Source: Chlorogloea purpurea SAG 13.99
GTDB taxonomy: Bacteria > Cyanobacteriota > Cyanobacteriia > Cyanobacteriales > Microcystaceae
Assembly: GCA_016903695.1 (NCBI GenBank)
Contig: JADQBB010000014.1
Location: forward strand, 1-64,000
Direction of reading: 5' to 3'
DNA length: 64,000 bases
Part shown: one piece after another, positions 27,016-35,506 of the stretch
Layout: each line of letters opens with the position of its first letter
Numbering within the stretch: position 1 is the first letter of the stretch
Translations under genes and position numbers: made by a program
Notes under the pieces: model-generated
What the model saw: only the letters and a program-made list of their open reading frames with translations
Told to the model about the DNA's origin: nothing
Databases searched by the model: none

Positions 27016-28908
27016 CTAGGCTTTAGACTGTACCATTTGCATTAAAGCACTATATTTGGGATTATTTACATCGTTCAAATTTTCCATTGCGCCCCAACTA
27101 CCCCATCTTGAAGGTTTAGTGATGTCACTAAAATTGACAAATAAGCCTCCGCCTAATTGATTCCATTTAGACAGGTACTGTTTGTAAAGCTCTCCCATCC
27201 GACGGTCACGGTTAGCCGCGATGAAAAGATTGGTGAGGCGCCCCCGATTGGCTTCTATATTAGCGACTAGATGCTGACCGCCTTCATAGGCGAGGAGTTG
27301 CAAGTTATTTTGTCGGGCTAAGACGGCGTTACTTTCCATCCATTTATAAGACTGCTGTAATGCACCCCCGGGTACCGCAGCCCTGCCTCGACTTTTGACG
27401 ACTCCCCCTTGAGTTAATTCGTCAAAAAGCTCGTCTAAGGTGAAATTTTTCACTTGAGAGGCATACCGGGTAGTACCGAGATAGCCCCCGAAATAGGGAG
27501 CGATAGCGAGTGCGTCAATGGCAGAAATATCGCCGGTATTTTTCAAATAATTAATTGCCGTCGTCGAAAGTGTAATATCGGACGCTTGCGCCCCCAAGAC
27601 TCCCACTATCTGGCTCGATTGAGTACCGAATACATCTTTCCAAATTTTGATCACTTGAGCAGAACGTTGGGCGAACCATTCTGTCTTGTTTAAACCCACC
27701 TTGAGAGCTTCTTGATTGACCCAATGATACTGCGGGAAGAGCGGATTCCAAACTTCGTTACTGTACTCTACGTAAATTTTTTTGTCGGGAGCTAGGTTAT
27801 TTTTAACGTAGAGAGCGAAATTTCTTACATAGTCGTCATCAGCCATATGGGGCATAGTAAACCAAGGGTTAACCTTGGCTTGCTGGGCTAAAGCTACCAT
27901 TACTTCTACAGGTACACCATCGTTCGACGACCACTGAGCGTCTGTTAAGGTGGGTCGATTACTCCAGTTACTTTGATAGCTACCATTGGTATCCATCCAA
28001 TCCATAAACCGCACGGTGCTAAAAGGCTTGATCCTACTTAAAAAAGTAGGATTGAAGATATTTGCAGAAGTGGGATTAAAAGGCTGTCCACTATATAAGT
28101 TCGTATAATTATTTTCATAGGCAGCGGGTATGATACGGATATTACGGATATAGTCTCCCGCTCCCGCGGGGTCTGTATTGGTAATTTGTAAAAATAGTCC
28201 GCTGTTAGATTGGACAACATCGATCACATCCCGACCTGGACTGGAAAGAGCCTCATTTTTGCTAGCTCCGTATTTGTAAGTCAAGTTTCCCTTGCCATCA
28301 TACAGAACCACATACTTACCGAGGGGATAACTACCTACCATGCCGGTAAATAGTATCGTTGTCGCCAAGGATTGAGACGATACGCCACTGGGCGGCTTTA
28401 CAGAAGTTAACCAACCATTTTGGTCAAGATTCGTATTGATCTTATTATACGCCCCGTCCCATAACCAATTACGAGAAAACTTAAAAGCATCGATAAAAGG
28501 TAATTGGGGCGACCAATCCGATACACCCGTTAGATTTGTCCCTATATCCATCTTTTGGAGTTGATTGACGTTAACTGTTACTTTACCTCTGGTGGTCAGT
28601 CCTGAACTATCTCGAACAGTGTAAGTGAATTCGGCTTGACCTTGATAGTTATTATTGGGGACGAATACTATATTGCCTCTTCGATTAATAGTTACTTTCC
28701 CGTTGACGGCATTACTTAGTCCCACTAGCTTAATAGATTGATTATCAGGGTCTTGGTCATTCGCCAGAATTTTAGAAGACAAGATTATCGCCGGGACATT
28801 TATCAAAGTCTCGACTACATCATCCATGACCATCGGGGGAGCATTAAAATGGCTCAGGCTCGGTGTTATTAAATTTGTATTATTCATAGGGTTGACGATA
28901 ATTTTCAT
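27016..28908 (-). CDS. Large protein with cadherin/Ig-like domain and a clan GH-A-like TIM barrel
   Basis: A 630-residue protein. The N-terminal part (about 25-112) is a cadherin/Ig-like domain of the ILANDQDPDN...FVPNNNYQGQAEFTYTV type typical of surface proteins. The C-terminal part (about 280-620) looks like a glycoside hydrolase barrel: YVEYSNEVWN (Glu near 387) has the Asn-Glu form of a clan GH-A acid/base, and LLAYEGGQH (Glu near 542) fits the nucleophile. No classical signal peptide is present, so export, if any, would be non-classical. The polysaccharide target is unknown. The gene is translationally close to mtnW. Confidence 0.65.
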   Translation of the reverse strand: MKIIVNPMNNTNLITPSLSHFNAPPMVMDDVVETLINVPAIILSSKILANDQDPDNQSIKLVGLSNAVNGKVTINRRGNIVFVPNNNYQGQAEFTYTVRDSSGLTTRGKVTVNVNQLQKMDIGTNLTGVSDWSPQLPFIDAFKFSRNWLWDGAYNKINTNLDQNGWLTSVKPPSGVSSQSLATTILFTGMVGSYPLGKYVVLYDGKGNLTYKYGASKNEALSSPGRDVIDVVQSNSGLFLQITNTDPAGAGDYIRNIRIIPAAYENNYTNLYSGQPFNPTSANIFNPTFLSRIKPFSTVRFMDWMDTNGSYQSNWSNRPTLTDAQWSSNDGVPVEVMVALAQQAKVNPWFTMPHMADDDYVRNFALYVKNNLAPDKKIYVEYSNEVWNPLFPQYHWVNQEALKVGLNKTEWFAQRSAQVIKIWKDVFGTQSSQIVGVLGAQASDITLSTTAINYLKNTGDISAIDALAIAPYFGGYLGTTRYASQVKNFTLDELFDELTQGGVVKSRGRAAVPGGALQQSYKWMESNAVLARQNNLQLLAYEGGQHLVANIEANRGRLTNLFIAANRDRRMGELYKQYLSKWNQLGGGLFVNFSDITKPSRWGSWGAMENLNDVNNPKYSALMQMVQSKA

Positions 28909-29350
28909 AAAATCACAGCAGAATTAGTAAACAAATTTCGATTTTTTAAACATCACAAATTTATCCCAATGCAAGGATTTGTCAGAGATATATTTGTAAT
29001 GAATTATCTCTACTTTAAAATTAATAGCGCCTAAGAAACAACAGTAAATATCTCGATATTATCAATATTTACTTGCTCTGATTTAGCATAGTAAAGAATA
29101 GTTAAAAACTAGAGTATGATGACAAAAAATATAGTTGATAGTCGCTGTTGGGTTAAAAAAATCTTTTGATAGCTAAAACAAGATTATTTATGAGCAAAAT
29201 AATCGTTAAATTTTGACTTCAGAAAAATTTACCCGACGCTTTAAAGTTACTACCATGCCATCTAATGTGCTACCGTAAAAACACGGCTTTGGCGAAATTT
29301 TCTGGAGGGTTTCCCAATAATCCGTAAGTGCTTTACTTAAAAAAAGACCA
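28909..29350. other. AT-rich intergenic region between divergent genes
   Basis: No gene is seen. The region holds the promoters of the GH-like gene and of the Gfo/Idh gene. The one distinct element is a 7-bp inverted repeat AGAGATA (28984-28990) and TATCTCT (29005-29011) with a 14-nt spacer; given the AT richness its meaning is uncertain. Confidence 0.5.
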
Positions 29351-30364
29351 ATGAAAACCAAATTCGGGGTGATCGGCGTAGGTAGATGGGGAATACATTA
29401 CGTGCGGAATCTACTACAAAACCCACAGGCTCAACTCACCACTATCGTTGATTCTTGTGAAGATAGATTAAAATACTGCTTGGAACAATTTGGGCTAGAG
29501 TCGAGTGGTGTTAAAGTAACTTCCCAATGGCAAAATATAGAAGCGGATGCGATCGTGATCGCTACTCCCGCCACCACCCATCACGCTCTAATTAAAGAAG
29601 TACTAACCGCAGGGTATCATGTTCTCTCCGAAAAGCCCCTCACTCTCAACCCCGGCGAGTGTCTGGAATTAATCGAACTGGCTCAGCAACGGGGATTGAT
29701 ACTATTTACCGACCATACTTATCTATTCAACAATAGCGTTATCGAAGGCAAAAAAGTTGTCGAGAGCGATCGATTGGGTCAATTACGCTACGGCTACGCG
29801 AGTCGCACCCATCTCGGTCCTGTACGTCAGGATGTGGATGCCCTCTGGGATTTAGCGATACACGACATCGCTATTTTTAATTATTGGTTAGGCGAAACTC
29901 CCGCCAAAGTAAAAGCCAGGGGGGAAAGCTGGCTACAATCAGGGCTATCGGATTTAGTCTGGGCTACTTTAAACTATCCTAGTGGCTTTACCGTACAGAT
30001 CCATCTCTGTTGGTCTAATCCCGATAAACAGAGACGTTTAGCCCTCGTGGGAAGCGAGGCTACATTAATTTTTGATGAGTTATCCCCGGTTAGTGCTTTA
30101 ACTCTCCAAAGGGGAGAGTTTAACCGCGACGGTGATGCTTTCTACCCCATCAATCAATCCACGGAGATCATCCCCGTCCCCAAAAATGAGCCTTTAAAAA
30201 CGGTGTGCGCTCGTTTTCTCGACTCCATCACGACTAAGAATATACCGGTCGAGGCTTCGGGCGAAACCGCCGCCCAATTGGTAGAGATACTTCATTGCTT
30301 GAGTCGCTCGTTGAAAAACGGGGGGGAAGAAATAAAGGTTATCTCGCCAATAGGGCGGTATTAA
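29351..30364 (+). CDS. Gfo/Idh/MocA family NAD(P)-dependent oxidoreductase
   Basis: A 337-residue sugar-type dehydrogenase. The N-terminal Rossmann fold begins FGVIGVGRWGIHYVRNLLQN (about 5-24), and the family EKPLTLNPGE motif lies near residue 92, with Lys93 expected to be catalytic. The C-terminal alpha/beta domain has the HDIAIFNYWLG motif near 174, whose His is the usual second catalytic residue. Substrate unknown, probably a sugar or nucleotide sugar. Its 3' end overlaps the convergent tetrahydropterin synthase gene by 26 bp. Confidence 0.88.
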   Translation: MKTKFGVIGVGRWGIHYVRNLLQNPQAQLTTIVDSCEDRLKYCLEQFGLESSGVKVTSQWQNIEADAIVIATPATTHHALIKEVLTAGYHVLSEKPLTLNPGECLELIELAQQRGLILFTDHTYLFNNSVIEGKKVVESDRLGQLRYGYASRTHLGPVRQDVDALWDLAIHDIAIFNYWLGETPAKVKARGESWLQSGLSDLVWATLNYPSGFTVQIHLCWSNPDKQRRLALVGSEATLIFDELSPVSALTLQRGEFNRDGDAFYPINQSTEIIPVPKNEPLKTVCARFLDSITTKNIPVEASGETAAQLVEILHCLSRSLKNGGEEIKVISPIGRY

Positions 30365-31205
30365 ATTTAGTTTGGGTTTTAACGCTCCCTTTCCGGCAAT
30401 AAATCTCGCAGGAATTATTGGGACTCTCGATCAATTTCACTTTATCTAACTCTACTCCTAAACGAACGACAGGTTCTTGTAATAATTGAGCGATATGCAG
30501 GGCGATATTTTCTGCCGTGGGTACGACGGACGCGAAATAGGGAATATCTTTATTCAAGAAAGTATGGTCAAAAGGTTCGACTACTAATTCGTCTACCAAG
30601 TTCTGTAAGTCCCCCAAATCTACTATCATCCCGGTTCTTGCGTCGATCTCACCGATGACGGATATTTCTAAATGATAATTATGACCGTGACCGTTGACGC
30701 GAGCGCATTTCCCGTATATTTCCGAGTTTTGTTCCAAGGTTAATTCCGGTAAGGCGAGACGATGGGCGGCGCTGAAATGGGTTTTGACGGTTAAAGTAGC
30801 TTCCATATTATTTCCTGCATAATCGGCCCGAAGTTCCGGGTGTTCGTAAAGTTGAATATTGACGAGGGGTAGATGGGGGGCTAAACGTTGCCAGATTACC
30901 CGCGCTATGTTTTCTGTAGTCGGTAGGGTTTGCTGAAATTCCGGCCACGCATCGTTAAGATAGGCGTAGTCCAAATGGCTCGTCACCTCCCGTTTAATGA
31001 CCTTTTTGATCGTGGAGAGATTTTCTACCATGCCATAATTATCGATCGCACCAGCTATCGATATGTATAAAACATAATTGTGTCCGTGGCCGGGGAAGTT
31101 AGCACCCGCCCCGAATAATTTACGGTTTTCCGCTTCATTCAATTCTGGCAACCAATAGCGATGACTAGCGCTGAAGGTGGCCCGACGATCGATCGTACAA
31201 TCCAT
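30339..31205 (-). CDS. Double-domain 6-carboxytetrahydropterin synthase / PTPS family protein
   Basis: A 288-residue protein with two tandem 6-pyruvoyltetrahydropterin synthase folds. Domain 1 (about 1-135) has HRYWLPEL and GHGHNYVL. Domain 2 (about 136-280) has HRLALPEL and KCARVNGHGHNYHLE. Both keep the zinc histidines, but only domain 2 keeps the catalytic Cys; in domain 1 the aligned position is Gly. The family acts in queuosine or pterin synthesis. The open frame extends upstream to 31352, but homologous starts and the MDCTIDRRATFSASHRYWL beginning place the start at 31205. Confidence 0.85.
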   Translation of the reverse strand: MDCTIDRRATFSASHRYWLPELNEAENRKLFGAGANFPGHGHNYVLYISIAGAIDNYGMVENLSTIKKVIKREVTSHLDYAYLNDAWPEFQQTLPTTENIARVIWQRLAPHLPLVNIQLYEHPELRADYAGNNMEATLTVKTHFSAAHRLALPELTLEQNSEIYGKCARVNGHGHNYHLEISVIGEIDARTGMIVDLGDLQNLVDELVVEPFDHTFLNKDIPYFASVVPTAENIALHIAQLLQEPVVRLGVELDKVKLIESPNNSCEIYCRKGSVKTQTKFNTALLAR

Positions 31206-31335
31206 GAGTTTTGTAAAGTTTCGTAAAGAGGAGACTATTTCTAGGATAAACCAATTGTTGCCCCGGTGGCTCGATCGTGTGCGGGGGGACAGGACATAGA
31301 ATAAAATTGAGGTTAACTTATTGTAATAATTTAAA

Positions 31336-32274
31336 GTGTTAGCGTTGTCCAAAGTGTTAATTATCAGGTCATCCAGGGAAAAAATAGCTACACCTTGTGC
31401 GATCGCTTTAGGGAATTTCGATGGTATTCACTTGGGACATCAACAGGTACTGCAGCCGATTCTCAAGGGGGGGGCTGGAGTTTATTCCACGGTAGTAACT
31501 TTCAATCCCCACCCGCGAGAGTTTTTCAGCGGCGAGAAAAAACAGTTGTTAACACCCTTAGAAGAAAAGGTGGAAATATTGGAGGGAATGGGATTAAAGC
31601 AGTTAGTCTCACTACCCTTTGATACGGGTTTAGCCCAATTAACCCCCGAACAATTCGTCGAAAATATATTGGTGAAAAGGCTAGAAGCAAAAACCATCAG
31701 CGTGGGCGAGGATTTTCGCTTCGGTTGTCAGCGTTCGGGGAACGCGGGATATTTGAAGACTTTAGGGGAAACATATAGTATAGATGTGACGATTACCCGT
31801 CTCAAGAAAGAACAAGGTATGACCAGGATCAGTAGTTCCTTAATTCGTCAAGCTTTAGGGGAAGGTAATTTAAGCCACGCTAGGGCGATGTTAGGCCGTC
31901 CCTATGTCCTCATCGGTAAAGTAGTGCCAGGGCGACAATTAGGACGGAAAATCGGCTTTCCCACGGCTAATTTACAATTGCCCGCGGATAAGTTATTACC
32001 GAGGTTGGGAGTGTATATGGTGTGGGTAGAATACGGCGGGGAAAAAATTAAAGGGGTGATGAATATCGGTTATCGTCCCACGGTAGAGGGAGAGGGGATT
32101 AGTGTGGAGGTGCATCTGCTCGATTGGTGCGGCGATCTGTACGATCGAACTCTCAGGGTTAGCCTCGAAGGGTTTTTGCGTCCAGAGAAAAAATTCGCCT
32201 CCATAGATGATTTGATCGCTCAGATAGGGAATGATTGCTATAGGGCCAGAGAATTATTTCAAAAATCCGTGTAA
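31336..32274 (+). CDS. ribF: Bifunctional riboflavin kinase / FAD synthetase
   Basis: Makes FMN from riboflavin and then FAD from FMN. The N-terminal nucleotidyltransferase domain has IALGNFDGIHLGHQQVL (about 22-38) and TRISSSLIRQAL (about 160), and the C-terminal kinase domain has GRKIGFPTANLQLP near 205 and the VEVHLLDWCGDLYD end motif. The 312-residue length is normal. The start is uncertain: GTG at 31336, TTG at 31345 and GTG at 31354 are all in frame without a strong ribosome-binding site. It is divergent from the tetrahydropterin synthase gene. Confidence 0.93.
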   Translation: MLALSKVLIIRSSREKIATPCAIALGNFDGIHLGHQQVLQPILKGGAGVYSTVVTFNPHPREFFSGEKKQLLTPLEEKVEILEGMGLKQLVSLPFDTGLAQLTPEQFVENILVKRLEAKTISVGEDFRFGCQRSGNAGYLKTLGETYSIDVTITRLKKEQGMTRISSSLIRQALGEGNLSHARAMLGRPYVLIGKVVPGRQLGRKIGFPTANLQLPADKLLPRLGVYMVWVEYGGEKIKGVMNIGYRPTVEGEGISVEVHLLDWCGDLYDRTLRVSLEGFLRPEKKFASIDDLIAQIGNDCYRARELFQKSV

Positions 32275-32346
32275 ATATCTATGTTGAATAACATCGGGAT
32301 TAAAATTTTTCCCATTCAATTTCGGACTCGACGATAAACGGAAAAT

Positions 32347-34656
32347 ATGGCTAAAAGGTCTCTCAAAGCATCTCAGAAGGGTATCATTAGAGCGAAGGAA
32401 GCTTTTGATAGAAATGGATGGACTCAGGAATACTTAGCAGCGGAGGTAGGTTTATCGAGTCGTCAGTCGGTATGGAAATTTTTTACTGGTAGACCGATCG
32501 AGCGTTATCTATTCAAGGAAATTTGTTTTAAACTCAATTTAGAATGGGAAGACATCGCCGATTCACCCACGATGACCCTCTCCGAAGAACAGGTAGAAAA
32601 GGCAGTTACAGAAGATAACTCCGATGCTTGGGTTAACCGTATACGGGATTATTTAAGAGAACAAATACAAAGTCAGTACAATACTCTACAGTCGGCTTTC
32701 GATTTAACTCAACCCCCTTTAGAACAAATTTATATATCGATCGATTTTCTGCCTCAAGTGAGTAGTCAGAGATGGTTGGAAGCGAAGGATTTACAATATA
32801 GTCAACTTTCTTTAGAAAGACCGAATTTAACCCATAGCGACCAAGATGCCATTTCAGCTATGCAAATAGCGGGGCAATCTGATAAATTAATGCTCCTTGG
32901 AAAACCGGGAGCAGGAAAAACCACTTTTTTACAATATATAGCGCTTCAATGCAATAAGGGTAAGTTCAAATCTAACTTGATTCCTCTTTTCATTCAGTTA
33001 CGCACCTTGATAGTACAAAGTATTGAGGAAGAAGATAGCTCATGTTTAATGAAGTTCATTTTCCAAATAGGAGAAAAATGTAATTTAGCGCCGGAACAAA
33101 TTTTACAGTTATTACAAGAAGGACGATTTTTATTTTTACTCGATGGCTTAGACGAAGTAACGGATGTCAATAGTGATACTTTATTTCGAGCAATAGAAAA
33201 AATTTCGCAAACTTATTACAAAAATACAATATTTATAAATTGTAGAAGTGGCTTTAATAAATATTATTTTCGAGATTTTAATTATGTAGAGTTAGCAAAT
33301 TTTAATAAAGAACAAATCGAAGCTTTCGCTAGAAAATGGTTTGTAGCTACTGCTAATAATAAAGAAGAAGGACTAGAAAAAGCCGAACAATTTTTTGAAC
33401 ATTTAGAACGCCCGCCTAATAAACCGATTCGTGATTTAGGAGCCACTCCCATACTTTTAAATTTAATTTGCTCGGTGTTCAAAGAGAAAGGAGCTTTCCC
33501 CACTAAAAGAGCGAGATTATACCAAGCGGGCTTAGATATACTTTTACAAAAATGGGATCAAGCCAGGGGTATTCAAAGGGATGGTATTGATCCCCATCTC
33601 TCTTTGCCCGATAAAATTAAATTATTGGGTCAAATAGCGGCAACTACATTCAGTAATGATCAATATTTCTTTGACGTAACAGATGTTCTTTATATCATTG
33701 AAAACTATTTAAAAAACTTACCTCATAGCCCCAGCGGTTCAGAAACTTTATGGCTTAATAGTGAGGCGGTTCTCAAAGCGATCAAAATTCAACACGGTTT
33801 ATTGGTGGAGCGGGCTAGAGACGTTTATTCATTCTCTCATTTAACGTTTCAAGAGTATTTAACCGCTCGGAGGATCATCGCTAGTCTAGGACAATATAAT
33901 TTAGAAAAAGAGTTGATAAAATTAGCAGATCATACATTTGATACCCAATGGCAGGAGGTAATTTTATTAACTATTAGTATGTTACCGAGAGCAGATTTTT
34001 TAATTCAAGAAATAGATTCAAGGGTAAAAAACTTAGTGGCGGGAGATGAAATATTACAAAAATTTCTCCTCGACATCGATGCCAAAGTCAAATCTATTCA
34101 ACTACCTTACAAAGCTCCTGCTGTTAGAGCCTTCTATTTCACTCTATTACAAAATCGGGATCTTAATTTAGCGGTGGCTCTTGATGTAAAATTTGCCGGT
34201 ATAAATGATTTACCTGAAGATTTGAATTTAGACCTAACTTTGGTTAGGATTTTTATAGCTAGTCTCAGCCTGTTAAAAAGTTCAGAATTGAATATGAAAA
34301 AATTTCTCAATTTCTGTTTCGTTTTAGATTTAGAAAAGAAATTCACTCTGGAGTCTTCATTAAAAGAAGCCATGAAAGATTTAAAAGCAAAATTACCTTC
34401 TCTGGAGAAGGATAAAGAATATATACAGGATTGGTGGAAGGAACACGGACAGGAGTGGACGGAAAAGTTTCGCTCGATTCTAGTAGAAAATCGACAAATT
34501 TGCCAAGATTTACAATTAACCCCCGCACAACAACAGGAGTGGCAGAAATATTATCGAGGCAATCAGTTCGTGATGGAGTGCCTCCAGAGCGATTGTCAAC
34601 TGGGTTCAGGATTTAAGAAAACGATCGAGGACAACATACTACTACCGCCGTCCTAA
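32347..34656 (+). CDS. HTH-NACHT NTPase (bacterial NLR-like protein)
   Basis: A 769-residue STAND-type NTPase. An N-terminal helix-turn-helix (about 22-72, WTQEYLAAEVGLSSRQSVWK) is followed by a linker and a NACHT domain with Walker A LLGKPGAGKTT near residues 183-192 and Walker B FLFLLDGLDEV near 261-271. Further NACHT motifs include GATPILLNLIC and FSHLTFQEYLTAR. The helical C-terminal region (about 560-769) ends with a CLQSDCQL...IEDNILLP motif seen in other cyanobacterial NACHT proteins. Some bacterial NACHT proteins protect against phage; whether this one does, or acts as a regulator, is unproven. It has its own start behind ribF. Confidence 0.85.
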   Translation: MAKRSLKASQKGIIRAKEAFDRNGWTQEYLAAEVGLSSRQSVWKFFTGRPIERYLFKEICFKLNLEWEDIADSPTMTLSEEQVEKAVTEDNSDAWVNRIRDYLREQIQSQYNTLQSAFDLTQPPLEQIYISIDFLPQVSSQRWLEAKDLQYSQLSLERPNLTHSDQDAISAMQIAGQSDKLMLLGKPGAGKTTFLQYIALQCNKGKFKSNLIPLFIQLRTLIVQSIEEEDSSCLMKFIFQIGEKCNLAPEQILQLLQEGRFLFLLDGLDEVTDVNSDTLFRAIEKISQTYYKNTIFINCRSGFNKYYFRDFNYVELANFNKEQIEAFARKWFVATANNKEEGLEKAEQFFEHLERPPNKPIRDLGATPILLNLICSVFKEKGAFPTKRARLYQAGLDILLQKWDQARGIQRDGIDPHLSLPDKIKLLGQIAATTFSNDQYFFDVTDVLYIIENYLKNLPHSPSGSETLWLNSEAVLKAIKIQHGLLVERARDVYSFSHLTFQEYLTARRIIASLGQYNLEKELIKLADHTFDTQWQEVILLTISMLPRADFLIQEIDSRVKNLVAGDEILQKFLLDIDAKVKSIQLPYKAPAVRAFYFTLLQNRDLNLAVALDVKFAGINDLPEDLNLDLTLVRIFIASLSLLKSSELNMKKFLNFCFVLDLEKKFTLESSLKEAMKDLKAKLPSLEKDKEYIQDWWKEHGQEWTEKFRSILVENRQICQDLQLTPAQQQEWQKYYRGNQFVMECLQSDCQLGSGFKKTIEDNILLPPS

Positions 34657-35475
34657 AAAATTGAGCAAATGGGGGGCTATTTCTTTATGCCAGTGTTCTT
34701 GAGGATAGTGTTTGGCTTCGGGTAAATTTATTAAATCCGGCGGGTTTCCCTCTAGAGACAGCCATGGATCTCCATCACCCCAAATTATCTGTAGGGGCGG
34801 TTCAAATTTTGGCAATCCTGTCTCTATTTCTGCCATCGATTCTGTTAATTTCAAATTACGGATGATAGCGTTGAGGGAACGACCGACGGCGGAGGTTTTC
34901 AGGAAAGGTTGACGGTAAATAGCTAAATCTTGATCAGAAATGACGAAACCACTGCCGCCCTCTAAAGTACGATCAACCAGTAAAGGATCTTGAGTGGACA
35001 TTTCCCCCACTAAAGGTAAACCCCACTGCTTCATCGTCCAGGGCAGTTTAGCACTTTTATTAATAGGAGTATTGAGGATGACGAGACGAGCGATTTTCTC
35101 TGGATATTTTAAAGCGTATTGTATACCCACCGAACCTAAAAAGCCCTGCAGTACCAGCGAAATCTTTCCTAAATCCAAGGCGGAGAGAAAATTGTCCAAA
35201 GCGGCGATATAGGCAGAGGGAGTATAGGCAAATTCGCGAGTTGAGGGTTTCGAGGAAGAACCGGAGCCGAGCCAATCGGGAGCGATCGATCTATAGTTAT
35301 ATTTGGCCAATGCTGGCATGATGTGCCGCCAAGTGTAGCTATGGGAAGGCAAGCCGTGAAGCAACACCACGGTATTATTAGAGTTTTCGCCGGTTTCCAT
35401 CTCCCGGTAAAACCAATCGAATGAATCTACCTTAAGAGACTTTTCTAAAATTTTATCCATCCCATTTCGCTCCAC
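34642..35475 (-). CDS. Alpha/beta hydrolase fold protein lacking a canonical nucleophile
   Basis: A 277-residue protein of the haloalkane dehalogenase-like group, with VVLLHGLPSHSYTWRHIMPA near residue 36 as the oxyanion-hole segment and a PDWLGSGSSSKP motif near 75. At the nucleophile elbow, where GxSxG or GxDxG is expected, it reads LVLQGFLGSVGIQ (about 113-125), so the Ser or Asp appears to be missing. Similar QG-type members exist in cyanobacteria and plastids; function unknown. Its 3' end overlaps the convergent NACHT gene by 15 bp, so the two are not an operon. Confidence 0.78.
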   Translation of the reverse strand: MERNGMDKILEKSLKVDSFDWFYREMETGENSNNTVVLLHGLPSHSYTWRHIMPALAKYNYRSIAPDWLGSGSSSKPSTREFAYTPSAYIAALDNFLSALDLGKISLVLQGFLGSVGIQYALKYPEKIARLVILNTPINKSAKLPWTMKQWGLPLVGEMSTQDPLLVDRTLEGGSGFVISDQDLAIYRQPFLKTSAVGRSLNAIIRNLKLTESMAEIETGLPKFEPPLQIIWGDGDPWLSLEGNPPDLINLPEAKHYPQEHWHKEIAPHLLNFLGRR

Positions 35476-35506
35476 GTTGCTCGTTTTCCCAAGATACCTT
35501 GAAAGG

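Noticed and set aside
32347-35475. NACHT gene and alpha/beta hydrolase as a two-gene defence operon
   Set aside because: The two genes are convergent with overlapping ends, so they are not co-transcribed.
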